Origin: Treponema sp. JC4 | GTDB lineage: Bacteria; Spirochaetota; Spirochaetia; Treponematales; Treponemataceae | Reading direction: 5' to 3' | Assembly (NCBI RefSeq): GCF_000260795.1 | Contig: NZ_AJGU01000016.1 | Span: 1 to 58,146 of the forward strand | Length of the DNA stretch: 58,146 nucleotides | Shown here: positions 42,605-50,908 of the stretch, in pieces | Layout: every line of letters starts with the position of its first letter | How positions within the stretch are numbered: the stretch's first letter is position 1 | Notes under the pieces: generated by a model | What the model saw: only the letters and a program-made list of their open reading frames with translations | The model's database searches: none | What the model was told of the DNA's origin: nothing | Made by a program: the position numbers and the translations under genes

Positions 42605-44050
42605 TTATCTTTCCCAATATTGAGGAAGGAAGAACATAATCATTGTATAAAGCTCAAGACGACCCGCCAGCATTGCAAAACAGTACCACCATTTTACAAA
42701 ATCTGGAAGAAATCCAAAATTTCCGCTTGGGCCTAAAAAGCCTGCGGCAGGACCTACATTTCCAACCATACTAAGAGCCCCGGTGAAGGCTGTAAATAAG
42801 TCAAGCTGACCAATGCAGCCAACCAGCGTTGTAAGGGCAACAAGGAAAAAGTAAAGTGTCATAAAAGCAGTTACGCTAAAAACTACATCCTTGCGGCCAA
42901 CCCGGTTATTTAATCTGATTGCAAAAATTCCGTGGGGATGAAGCATTCTCTTAGTTTCATTACCAACCTGCTTAAATAAAATTACCCAGCGAACAACCTT
43001 AACTCCACCGCTTGTAGAACCTGAACATCCGCCGATAAAGAAAAGTGCAAAAAGGAAGAACTGAGCTGCAGGAGTCCAGAGGGTAAAATCAGCAGTAGAA
43101 AATCCCGTTGTAGAAAGAAGGGAAACTACATGGAAGGCTGAATAGCGTAGCTTCTGAGGGAAGGCATTATATATTCCGCCAAGACTGAGCGCAACTGCAA
43201 GAATTGCAAAAATTACGATGGTAAGATAAGCCTTAAACTCAGAATTTTCGCGGATATCATCAAATTTGCGGACAATAATATAATAGAAAAGACTGAAGTT
43301 TATCCCTGCAAAAAACATAAATACAGTGATGATTACATCAATTGCGGCAGAATTATACCAGCCGATACTGGAATCCTTTGGAGAAAAACCGCCTGTTCCC
43401 AAAGTAGAAAAAGCATGAGAAAAGGCATCAATCCAGTCCATTCCGGCAATTTTAAGAAGGATTGCTTCGGTCAAGGTAAATCCCGCGTATATAATCCAAA
43501 GATATTTTGCAGTTGTCGTAATTCGCGCGGTAATTTTTCCTTTTTCCGGTCCGGTAGTTTCGGCCTTAATCAATTGAAATCCACCCACACCCAAAAGCGG
43601 AAGCAGGGCAACAGTCAACGTTACAATTCCCATACCGCCAATCCAGTGGGTAATACAGCGCCAGAGGTTTATAGAGCGGGGTAAATCTTCAAGATGACCG
43701 CAGACAGTAGAACCAGTAGTTGTAAAACCGCTGGCACTTTCAAAAACGGCATCGGTGATGGAAGGAAAAGCGCCTGCCGCAAAAAGCGGAATTGCGCCAA
43801 AAAGACTCATAAAAATCCAGGAACCGGCAACAATAAGGTAGGTCTGGCGGGTATTTATGCTGATTTTAACCTTTCTTGTCGGAAAAAAAACTGCCGCAAG
43901 AATCACAAAACTTAAGAGCATTGGAAGTAAAAAAGGAAGTATTACGCTCTGCTCACCAAGTGCAAGTCCCACTCCAAGCGGCATAAGCATCATAGCACCG
44001 ACAATGGCAATAAGAACTGAAATTATCTTTAAAAAATATATTGCAAACAA
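42605..44050 (-). CDS. trkH: Trk-type potassium uptake channel subunit
   Basis: The membrane subunit of K+ uptake. 481 residues with about ten membrane helices arranged as four M1-P-M2 repeats; selectivity-filter segments are visible (SGFTTTGST, STLGTGGFSPKDSS, LLSTTGFSTADF, MVGNVGPAAGF). An ending with RLELYTMIMFFLPQYW is typical. TrkA, the RCK-domain gating ring, is encoded 33 bp upstream on the same strand, so the two form an operon. TrkH-type systems depend on the membrane potential and are opened by nucleotide-loaded TrkA. Confidence 0.95.
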   Translation of the reverse strand: MFAIYFLKIISVLIAIVGAMMLMPLGVGLALGEQSVILPFLLPMLLSFVILAAVFFPTRKVKISINTRQTYLIVAGSWIFMSLFGAIPLFAAGAFPSITDAVFESASGFTTTGSTVCGHLEDLPRSINLWRCITHWIGGMGIVTLTVALLPLLGVGGFQLIKAETTGPEKGKITARITTTAKYLWIIYAGFTLTEAILLKIAGMDWIDAFSHAFSTLGTGGFSPKDSSIGWYNSAAIDVIITVFMFFAGINFSLFYYIIVRKFDDIRENSEFKAYLTIVIFAILAVALSLGGIYNAFPQKLRYSAFHVVSLLSTTGFSTADFTLWTPAAQFFLFALFFIGGCSGSTSGGVKVVRWVILFKQVGNETKRMLHPHGIFAIRLNNRVGRKDVVFSVTAFMTLYFFLVALTTLVGCIGQLDLFTAFTGALSMVGNVGPAAGFLGPSGNFGFLPDFVKWWYCFAMLAGRLELYTMIMFFLPQYWER

Positions 44051-44083
44051 AATACGCTCCGTATAAAAGCCGTTAACCAGGCA

Positions 44084-45541
44084 TTAGTCGTCATCGCTTC
44101 CGGCAAAATAAGACAGCACTTTTTTGCTCTGTTCGCCAGGAACAATAATTACAACGTGGTCACCGGCATAAAGCTTGGTGTTTCCGTCAACAATCTTATA
44201 TTCTTCTATGCCGGACTGGCGGCTCAAAAGCACAAGGAAAAGTCCAGGATTTGAAATCTCTTTAAGGGCTTTTGCGCAAACCTTAGATTTAGCCCCGATT
44301 TCACATTCTACAATCTCAAGCTGGCCGTTTGTTACTGTGTGGATTTCCTTTACAGACTTTCCGCGCAGATGGCTCATAATTGAGTCTACAACCGCATCGC
44401 GAAGGGCAACCGGAACATCAACACCAAGTTTTATGGCAATTGTTTCAAAGGCTGAACTTGTAACAAGGCTGATTGTCTGACCAACTCCCAGTGATTCAAG
44501 ATAGGCCGCAAGAACCATATTAAGTTCATGATTATGGGTAGCGCAGATTGCAAGGTCGTAGGAAGTAATTCCTTCATCGCGCAAAAAACTTTCATCTGTG
44601 GCATCAGCGCACATTACGCGGGCATCAGGGAAACGCTCTGCCGCAGCTTTAGCCAGGGCATCATGGGAATCAATAATTACAAAATCCTGGGTACGTTTTT
44701 CTACAAAAGCACTGATTTTTTTGAGGAATCCCTTCTGCACATCAGTTTTTTCTGGATTTAAGAATTTATCTGCAACAATTGTCCCGATTCTTCCGGCACC
44801 AATCAGGGCAACCTTACGCATTTCCTTAGGCGAAGTTCCGCAAAGCTTCATCACGTTTGCAAGCTGCTCTTTCTGAACAAGAACACCAAGAATATCGCCT
44901 GCATTTACAGAGCTGTCTCCGGAAGGAAGTGAAGTTTTTCCATCTTTTTCTATGTATACAACAAGGAATTTAATATCTGTTTTTGAGCGTATTTCTTTAA
45001 GGCTGATTCCGTCAAAATCCGATTTTTCATTTACTGTAATTCTGGCAATTTCCAGATTTGAATTATCAAAGGTAAGGACATTTCCTACGGCACCGTTTTC
45101 AATTGCCTTTACAATTGCGTCCGCAGCTTCAACATCCGGGTTTATCATATAGTTGATGCCATAGAGTGGGCGGTGTTTTGCCCCAAATGTGTCGCTGTGT
45201 TTTTTTTCAGCAGAGGCAGTATTTACGTAGTAGGCATAGTTACGTACACGGGCAATTTTCAAAAGGTCTGGATAAACTGCATCCACAAGGGAACAGGTAA
45301 TCATGTTTACTTCGTCTGAGCTTGTTACGCAGACAAGGGCATCTGCCTTTTGAATACCTACGCTTTCAAGTGTTTCAAGGTTATTACCATCTGCGCACAA
45401 AACCGTACAGTCAAGCTGATTCTGAGCATGGCGGATTGTATCTTCATTATTGTCTATTAAGGCAACCTGATTTTTTTCATTGATGAGAAGTTTAGCGAGC
45501 TGTATGCCGGTAAAGCCAGCGCCCACAATTACAATTTTCAT
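44084..45541 (-). CDS. trkA: Trk potassium uptake regulatory subunit
   Basis: A cytoplasmic gating subunit with two RCK modules in tandem. Each has a Rossmann fold with GxGxxG (VIVGAGFTGIQLAKLL at the start, VALIGAGRIGTIVADKF near residue 240) and a following RCK_C/TrkA_C module (LDLKE-like region, and LEIVECEIGAKS with LLSRQSGIEEYKIV at the end). 485 residues is normal for the double-domain type. It would bind NAD(H) or ATP/ADP and open TrkH. Encoded just upstream of trkH. Confidence 0.95.
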   Translation of the reverse strand: MKIVIVGAGFTGIQLAKLLINEKNQVALIDNNEDTIRHAQNQLDCTVLCADGNNLETLESVGIQKADALVCVTSSDEVNMITCSLVDAVYPDLLKIARVRNYAYYVNTASAEKKHSDTFGAKHRPLYGINYMINPDVEAADAIVKAIENGAVGNVLTFDNSNLEIARITVNEKSDFDGISLKEIRSKTDIKFLVVYIEKDGKTSLPSGDSSVNAGDILGVLVQKEQLANVMKLCGTSPKEMRKVALIGAGRIGTIVADKFLNPEKTDVQKGFLKKISAFVEKRTQDFVIIDSHDALAKAAAERFPDARVMCADATDESFLRDEGITSYDLAICATHNHELNMVLAAYLESLGVGQTISLVTSSAFETIAIKLGVDVPVALRDAVVDSIMSHLRGKSVKEIHTVTNGQLEIVECEIGAKSKVCAKALKEISNPGLFLVLLSRQSGIEEYKIVDGNTKLYAGDHVVIIVPGEQSKKVLSYFAGSDDD

Positions 45542-45593
45542 AATGATTTATTATAAAGCAGATAAGGCAGGAATTCTATATAAAAATGAAAGT

Positions 45594-45733
45594 AGGCTCC
45601 CGGGCGGGTGCATGGTTCAAAACCGCGCGATATCGCGCTACACGTTGTTTGTGGTAAAGAAACTATAGATTTGGCCGCTCTCGCGGCCGCCAGAAACAAA
45701 GTGTTTTTGAACCACACACCCGCCCTCGCGCCT
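45594..45733. repeat. 140-bp multi-branched inverted-repeat element
   Basis: Outer stem: AGGC (45594-45597) with GCCT (45730-45733), GGGCGGGTG (45602-45610) with CACCCGCCC (45717-45725), GGTTCAAAA (45614-45622) with TTTTGAACC (45705-45713). Inside are a perfect palindrome GCGCGATATCGCGC (45625-45638) and a second arm CACGTTGTTTGTGG (45641-45654) paired with CCAGAAACAAAGTG (45690-45703, 12 of 14), which encloses GGCCGC-TCTC-GCGGCC (45673-45688). The fold is like a cloverleaf. It lies between trkA and cstA, far richer in GC than its flanks, as in REP/MITE-like elements. Confidence 0.65.
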
Positions 45734-45768
45734 GTTTTACTTATATAAAGCGTTTTCTATCTTTATAT

Positions 45769-47493
45769 TCAAGCAGCAATAGCGGCCTTTTTACCTTTGC
45801 GCTGTGTAGCGAAAGTTTTTACACCTTCAATTACAAGAACAACAGCAAGAATAGCCATTGCAGAAGCAAATACCAGCTGGAACCAGTTGCCCCAGTGGAA
45901 AGCCTTTGGAGCACCAGCGCTCATTGCAGAAACTTTAGTAATTACAGTGCGTACAAGCTGTGTAAGTGTTGCAGCAAGCATAAATACAGTTGGAATGATG
46001 AACATTTTATTGTTCTTTCCAACCTGGCCAAGCCATGCAGCAACTGCCATCAAAGCAATTCCGGCAAGGAGCTGGTTTGCAGCACCAAAGAGACCCCAGA
46101 TCTGAGAAAGGCTGAGACCACCAAGAACACAACCGATTGCAACCATAAGGAAAGTTCCGAACAATGGGAATGCAAGCAGTTTGCGAACACCTTTTGCATC
46201 CTTATAAGAACGTTCATTATCCTTAAGGAAAAGTTCAGAGAACATAAAGCGGCTGAGGCGGGTACCTGTATCAAGAGATGTAAGGGCAAAAACAGAAACT
46301 GCAAGAGTCAAAAGAGCGTAAATTGCGTTGTTCTGATCTGCAAATCCGAACATTTTTGCAACACCTGATGCAAATGCTACCGGAGGAGCACCTTTGAAAG
46401 CGCCGTCTACAATAAATCCTTTAGAAACCATACCAACAGCGATAAGTGAAATAATTCCCAAGGCTGATTCAATAAGCATTGAACCGTAACCAATTGCTTT
46501 TGCATTCTTTTCACTGTCCAGCTGCTTAGAAGTTGTACCTGTTGCAATCAAAGAATGGAAACCAGAGCAGGCACCGCAGGCAACTGTAATGAAGAGGGCT
46601 GGGAACATTGGTCCGATTTTTGTTGTATAAGATGTAAATGCAGGAAGCTCAAATGTAGTATTTCCTGTAATGGCAGCAACAATAATACCAACAAGAGCCA
46701 GAGCCATCATCGCATACAAAAGGAAAGAAGAAAGATAATCACGTGGCTGCAGCAAAATCCATACAGGAACAAGAGAAGCAATTGTAATGTAAGCACCGAT
46801 GAATACAATCCATGCTGTGCGGCTCATTGCAAAACCGTAGTTCAAACCGATTACAACAGCAAGAACGATTCCAGCGATTCCGGCAATTGTAGCAGGAAGA
46901 GTTTTTACGCCCATGCGGTTTGTAAGGATTCCATATCCGATTGCAAGAACGATGAAAAGCAGAGAAATCATAGCAGTTGTCTGGCTTCCGGTAGGATTAG
47001 CAACAATACCAAAGCGTCCGTCTTTAGAAAGGAAAGTTCCGGCAACAACGTTTACAAAAGAAGCAATTACAAGGATTAAAACGAGAAGAGCAAAAATGAT
47101 GAAAAGGCGTTTTGAAGTTTTTCCCATTGAATCTTTGATGATTTCACCAACAGACTTACCATCGTGGCGGGCAGAAGCAAAAAGAGAGCCAAAATCCTGA
47201 AGACCACCAAAGAAAATACCACCGATTACACACCACAAGAAAACCGGTACCCAGCCGAAAACTGCGGCCTGAATAGGGCCGTTAATTGGACCAGCTCCAG
47301 CAATAGAAGAAAAGTGATGTCCCATCAAAACCGCTGGTTTTGCCTCAACATAATCCACACCGTCAGCTTTTTCTACGGCAGGAGTTTTTTTTGCAGGGTC
47401 AATTCCCCACTGCTTTGCAAGCCAAGAGCCATATCCAACATAGCCGATGAAAAGCAGAGCGAGAGCAGCAAGAATAATTAATAATGCTGTCAT
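45769..47493 (-). CDS. cstA: CstA family carbon starvation / pyruvate-peptide transporter
   Basis: 574 residues with about 15-16 membrane helices. Family signatures are GHHFSSIAGAGPINGPIQAAVFGWVP near the N-terminus and AGISLIAVG/GAGSGFHSLIATGTTSKQ-like stretches in the middle, and TLDTGTRLSRFMFSEL. CstA proteins take up pyruvate or peptides, often under carbon limitation. GGAGAAC precedes the ATG. Directly upstream, 40 bp away, lies an unknown 172-residue gene on the same strand, so a two-gene operon is likely. Confidence 0.94.
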   Translation of the reverse strand: MTALLIILAALALLFIGYVGYGSWLAKQWGIDPAKKTPAVEKADGVDYVEAKPAVLMGHHFSSIAGAGPINGPIQAAVFGWVPVFLWCVIGGIFFGGLQDFGSLFASARHDGKSVGEIIKDSMGKTSKRLFIIFALLVLILVIASFVNVVAGTFLSKDGRFGIVANPTGSQTTAMISLLFIVLAIGYGILTNRMGVKTLPATIAGIAGIVLAVVIGLNYGFAMSRTAWIVFIGAYITIASLVPVWILLQPRDYLSSFLLYAMMALALVGIIVAAITGNTTFELPAFTSYTTKIGPMFPALFITVACGACSGFHSLIATGTTSKQLDSEKNAKAIGYGSMLIESALGIISLIAVGMVSKGFIVDGAFKGAPPVAFASGVAKMFGFADQNNAIYALLTLAVSVFALTSLDTGTRLSRFMFSELFLKDNERSYKDAKGVRKLLAFPLFGTFLMVAIGCVLGGLSLSQIWGLFGAANQLLAGIALMAVAAWLGQVGKNNKMFIIPTVFMLAATLTQLVRTVITKVSAMSAGAPKAFHWGNWFQLVFASAMAILAVVLVIEGVKTFATQRKGKKAAIAA

Positions 47494-47533
47494 TTTTTTG
47501 TTCTCCTTTTTCCATTTACGGAAAGTTACTTTT

Positions 47534-48052
47534 TTATAGCGTGCTTACCAGCTTTTTGAGGACGCTGCCGTGACGGTTAGTAACGGTTCGACCTGTAGAA
47601 GTTTCATAAGCTAATGCCCTGAAGTTACTCCAGCCATGAAGGCTGAATTTATATGATTTTGATTTTTTTTCTTTCTTGATAAAGCGGAAGGCGTTGTCCG
47701 AGATTTTATTTGCAAGAATGATAAGGGTTACGTCTGAATTACGGTGGCCGCTGTAAGGATGAACGCGGGAAAGACCTTCTTCCCAGGCTTTTTGAGCAAG
47801 CTGTTCAAAGAGGATATAATCCAGTTCTTCTTCCTCTGCAAAAAAAACATACTCGTTGGAATCTATGTCTGCTACGTGTGCGGATTTTACTAGAAAATAC
47901 TGTTCACTGTGGGAATGAAACTCTGCTTCTGCAGAAAAAGGTGCGACAACACATTCCTCGCGGACGTTGTAATAACGTTCGAATGAATGAAGAAGCTTTT
48001 GTAATATGCTTTCGGAATTCTGAGCTTCCTGTGCGCCGCCATTGACTTTCAT
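47534..48052 (-). CDS. Hypothetical protein, 172 aa, upstream of cstA
   Basis: I do not recognise this family. It is soluble and compact, with an amphipathic N-terminus (LQKLLHSFERYYNV), a middle FFAEEEELDYILFEQLAQKAWEEG, and a basic C-terminus (KKEKKSKSYKFSLHGWSN and RHGSVLKKLV). The conserved-looking core SRVHPYSGHRNSDVTLIILANK and the GRTVTNRHG ending suggest nucleic-acid or nucleotide handling, but this is a guess. It is 40 bp from cstA on the same strand, so it could regulate or assist that transporter. AAAGT precedes the ATG. Confidence 0.6.
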   Translation of the reverse strand: MKVNGGAQEAQNSESILQKLLHSFERYYNVREECVVAPFSAEAEFHSHSEQYFLVKSAHVADIDSNEYVFFAEEEELDYILFEQLAQKAWEEGLSRVHPYSGHRNSDVTLIILANKISDNAFRFIKKEKKSKSYKFSLHGWSNFRALAYETSTGRTVTNRHGSVLKKLVSTL

Positions 48053-48113
48053 AATACTTAATAATATTCAGTATAATTAAAGTTGTCAACTAAATGCTGG
48101 CGGTGTTAACAGA

Positions 48114-48212
48114 CGCAAGTGTTTTGGATTAGTCATTATGACGCTGGCTAAAAAGGCTGTCCACAACTTCCGGATGCAGTGAGCCAGCTGGCACTTGCGC
48201 GAGGCGCAAGTG
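48114..48212. repeat. Cruciform-like structured element between the 172-aa gene and queH
   Basis: CGCAAGTG (48114-48121) pairs with CACTTGCG (48192-48199); the same strand can instead form a tight hairpin CACTTGCGC-GAG-GCGCAAGTG (48192-48212). Inside, GCTGGCT (48143-48149) pairs with AGCCAGC (48182-48188). A small palindrome TCATTATGA lies at 48133-48141. The two folds exclude one another, as in an attenuator. It lies just beyond the queH stop codon. Confidence 0.5.
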
Positions 48213-48225
48213 GTTGGGGTGAATA

Positions 48226-48873
48226 CTATTCTTTACGTGCCGAATACACACAGCCGCAGTACTGCTGGCGGTAGAGGCCGTATTCTTCGCTGATTTCAAG
48301 ACTTCGTAAAAAACCGCTTTTCTTCTTAAAATCGGAAGGAAGCCATTTTGGAGCAGCTGGCGAAGTATCCCCCGCAGTAAGGTTTTGGCCAATTACATTG
48401 ATTTTTTCTGCATCCTTAAAAGGACTTATACTCAGCGTTGTACAAAAATAATCAAAATTATGTTCAGCAGCATACTGATATGCCCGTTTCAAACGCAGTT
48501 CATAGCAGCGGCGGCAGCGTTCCCCTTTTTCAGGCTCTCGGGCAAGCTCGGGCTCCTTATCAGTGCCCACAGCCTCATAAAACTGAGCCGGCTGGTATTC
48601 CGCCTTTACAAGCTTTACTTTTCCCAGAACCGCCGGGCTAAAACGCGGAAGAAAATCTTCCAGTTCGCCAAGCCTGCGTTCATATTCTTCCTGAGGATAA
48701 ATATTAGGATTGTAATATAGAATGGTAATGTCAAAAAATTCCGTCAAATACTCAATGACATAAGAAGAGCAGGGACCGCAACAGGCATGAAGCAGCAAGG
48801 TCAGCTTTTTTCCGCTTTTTTCCAGCGAAGAGAGAAGTTGATCAAGTTCCTTTTGATAGATAGATTTAGCCAC
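48226..48873 (-). CDS. queH: Epoxyqueuosine reductase QueH
   Basis: Last step of queuosine synthesis in tRNA: reduces epoxyqueuosine to queuosine, the non-cobalamin route. Three Cys-rich segments are the family marks: HACCGPCSSY, GERCRRCYELRL and QYCGCVYS, which ligate an iron-sulfur cluster and an additional iron. The body shows LYYNPNIYPQEEYERRL and SISPFKDAEKI. The start overlaps the stop of the upstream TetR gene by one codon region at 48873, so both form one transcript. 215 residues is a normal length. Confidence 0.95.
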   Translation of the reverse strand: MAKSIYQKELDQLLSSLEKSGKKLTLLLHACCGPCSSYVIEYLTEFFDITILYYNPNIYPQEEYERRLGELEDFLPRFSPAVLGKVKLVKAEYQPAQFYEAVGTDKEPELAREPEKGERCRRCYELRLKRAYQYAAEHNFDYFCTTLSISPFKDAEKINVIGQNLTAGDTSPAAPKWLPSDFKKKSGFLRSLEISEEYGLYRQQYCGCVYSARKE

Positions 48874-49541
48874 TAAAATCCCAGATATTTTTTCATCATT
48901 ATTTCACAGGATTTTGTAATTTTGTTCAACGCCTGACCATCGGTAGGAAGGGCAAATAGACTTCCAGCACCGCTTTCCGGATTCTGTCGCACAATTTCCT
49001 TGCGGTTTGCAATGTAAAAATCGCGGTTATGAATTATAAAGGCGCTCAAAACGTTTGAAGTTTCGGCAATTTCCTTGTCTTTTACTTTCAATTTTCCAAC
49101 TGCGTTAAAGGCTTCAATAATATGGAAGATATCATCATAAATCTTTTTATTTTCCGCGCGGACAATTTCCAGAGCCTTAATATTAAAATACTGCTCGGTT
49201 CGCACAAAGCTGTACATTTCAAAAAGCGGTTCGTTTTCAAAAAGATTAAAAAAGCGGGTAATCAGTTTTTTAAAAAGCACGTTTGGTGAAGTCTTATTTT
49301 TAATGATTGCATCAATAGTCTGCTCGGTTTTAAAACCAACCTTTGCAATTTCAGAGGCACAAAACTCAAGAGTTGCATCGTACATTGCGTCGCGGCTTTC
49401 AAAATGATTGTAAAGAGAGGCCTTTTTTATTCCCAGCATATCGCTGATGTCGCTGAGTGAAGTTGCACCAGGGCTTTTTTCAAAGGCTGAAGATATGAAT
49501 GACTGTATGATTTTTTCCTGTGAGATATTCTTTTTGCTCAT
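48873..49541 (-). CDS. TetR-family transcriptional regulator
   Basis: 222 residues. The N-terminal helix-turn-helix is in the first 55 residues (SEKIIQSFISSAFEKSPGATSLSDISDMLGIKKASLYNHFESRDAMYDA, read in parts: LGIKKASLYNHFESR is the recognition helix region). The C-terminal ligand domain is helical and specific to this protein. Cotranscribed with queH, overlapping it by a few bases. It may control queH or a nearby gene such as the divergent GNAT enzyme. Confidence 0.85.
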   Translation of the reverse strand: MSKKNISQEKIIQSFISSAFEKSPGATSLSDISDMLGIKKASLYNHFESRDAMYDATLEFCASEIAKVGFKTEQTIDAIIKNKTSPNVLFKKLITRFFNLFENEPLFEMYSFVRTEQYFNIKALEIVRAENKKIYDDIFHIIEAFNAVGKLKVKDKEIAETSNVLSAFIIHNRDFYIANRKEIVRQNPESGAGSLFALPTDGQALNKITKSCEIMMKKYLGF

Positions 49542-49623
49542 AGAAAATTTATCGGGAACTAACGGGTATTAGTTTAGAGCAAAACCTTTATTAGTTGATT
49601 TTTTTTTTGATTTGCTGGACAGT

Positions 49624-49629
49624 TATAAA
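49624..49629 (+). promoter_or_regulatory. Possible -10 box for the GNAT gene
   Basis: TATAAA lies just 3 bp before the ATG at 49633. No good -35 hexamer is in place; a T-rich run sits there instead. If real, the transcript would start at or inside the start codon. Confidence 0.3.
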
Positions 49630-49632
49630 TAG

Positions 49633-50490
49633 ATGCAAATTATTCCCGCAGAGCAGCTGCCTCCTGCCCTCATTCAGAATTTTCTAAGTCCTCACGAAAA
49701 AATGTGCGTTCAGCTTTCCTCTTACGTGCGAAAAAACCGGGGAGACATTTATGCCATAAAGGATAATGATGAAGAAATCTGCGGCGTCTTCTACGCAAAA
49801 GGCACTCTTTTGCACTGTATACCGAGTTTCTCCGCACACGCAGCGGAGCTTACTCAGGTCTTAGGCAACTTTCTTCTTACCCACCCCGTCAAATGCGTCA
49901 ACGGTGAACTTACTGTGTCAGAAAGCCTGAAAGCTCTGGTGCAGTCTACCCAGGCCTCAGTGCCGCCTGCCGGTCATCAGCCTCAAACTAATCGTTACAA
50001 ACTCATGTGCCTTTCTCCGGCCGACCAGCTTACCCCGCCGCCAGAGCCCCTTCAGCCCGGCGATGAAATCCGCCGCATGGCAAATCCCGAACACGATGCA
50101 GAAATTATTTTTGACCTGCAAAAACACTATATAATGGAAGAAGTTGCTCCTGCGGGCAAAAATCCCGGCGATTTAGAAATCAACGTAATTCTAAAGCAAA
50201 TCCTTAAAAACCAGATTTGTCTTACTCTCTTTAGCGACGGAGAGCCTGTAGCAAAGGCAAACAGCAACGCCATCGGCTGGAACTGCGTGCAGCTTGGGGG
50301 CATTTACACAAATCCTCTTTACCGCCGTAACGGCTATGCCTGCCAGCTTGTTTACAACCTCTGCTCCCGCATTCTGCGCACTGGTCGCACCGTTACCCTC
50401 TACGTTAAAGAAAAAAATACCCCAGCCCTTGAATTATACAAAAAGCTGAGGTTCAAAGAGTGCGGATCTTATTCCATCACCTATTTTTAG
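49633..50490 (+). CDS. GNAT-family N-acetyltransferase
   Basis: 285 residues. The C-terminal third has the GNAT acetyl-CoA fold: VQLGGIYTNPLYRRNGYACQLVYNLC (motif A with the R-x-x-G-x-A pyrophosphate loop), then TLYVKEKNTPALELYKKLRF (motif B). The N-terminal half is less recognisable and probably holds a second, degenerate domain (ICGVFYAKGTLLHCIPSF). Substrate unknown. Divergent from the TetR regulator with 91 bp between, and convergent with the small membrane protein gene. Confidence 0.8.
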   Translation: MQIIPAEQLPPALIQNFLSPHEKMCVQLSSYVRKNRGDIYAIKDNDEEICGVFYAKGTLLHCIPSFSAHAAELTQVLGNFLLTHPVKCVNGELTVSESLKALVQSTQASVPPAGHQPQTNRYKLMCLSPADQLTPPPEPLQPGDEIRRMANPEHDAEIIFDLQKHYIMEEVAPAGKNPGDLEINVILKQILKNQICLTLFSDGEPVAKANSNAIGWNCVQLGGIYTNPLYRRNGYACQLVYNLCSRILRTGRTVTLYVKEKNTPALELYKKLRFKECGSYSITYF

Positions 50491-50492
50491 TT

Positions 50493-50807
50493 CTATTTAA
50501 ATACAAGCGTTATTACACCAAAAGCAGCAATTAAGAAAAACATGTAAGCAAGGCCAAGCGCCGCCGCAATCTGTGGAAAACTTAATAGCATTAAGCCCCA
50601 GACAAGAGTTAGAGCTCCAAGCGAAATTGCAGTCATTCCGCTTCCCTTAGCCCTGAATGCATTTTTTCTTTTGCTTTCTTCATCTGCCGCAGAACTTGCA
50701 TTCAATTTTTCAAGGAAACTTCCGGAGAGAAAGTAAATTCCTGTCCCGATGAAGGTCAGCCCTGCAAGAAAAGCTAAAATAATTAGAACTACAATTTTAA
50801 TACTCAT
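50493..50807 (-). CDS. Small membrane protein, 104 aa
   Basis: Three predicted membrane helices (about residues 5-30, 55-75 and 78-103) with a charged loop DEESKRKNAFRAKG between the first and second. Family not recognised. It sits in the space between the GNAT gene and the structured element at 50821-50908. Weak ribosome site. Possibly a general membrane component. Confidence 0.65.
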   Translation of the reverse strand: MSIKIVVLIILAFLAGLTFIGTGIYFLSGSFLEKLNASSAADEESKRKNAFRAKGSGMTAISLGALTLVWGLMLLSFPQIAAALGLAYMFFLIAAFGVITLVFK

Positions 50808-50820
50808 AAATCTCTAAAAA

Positions 50821-50908
50821 CGGCAAAACAAAGTTTTGCCGAGCCATTTTCACGATGAACCTAAACTGACCCTTTCGGTTCAGTTTTTAACGGTTCTTCG
50901 ATTTTAGG
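50821..50908. repeat. Structured intergenic element, copy 2 (short form)
   Basis: Hairpin CGGCAAAAC-AAA-GTTTTGCCG (50821-50841) followed by GAGC, then CCTAAA (50860-50865), an inner hairpin ACTGACCC-TTTC-GGTTCAGT (50865-50884), TTTTTAACGG (50884-50893) and TTTAGG (50903-50908) that pairs with CCTAAA. The htpG stop codon (50904-50906) lies inside it. Compared with copy 1 at 18.8 kb, the inner hairpin changes a C-G pair to T-A, so the pairing is kept. Confidence 0.6.
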
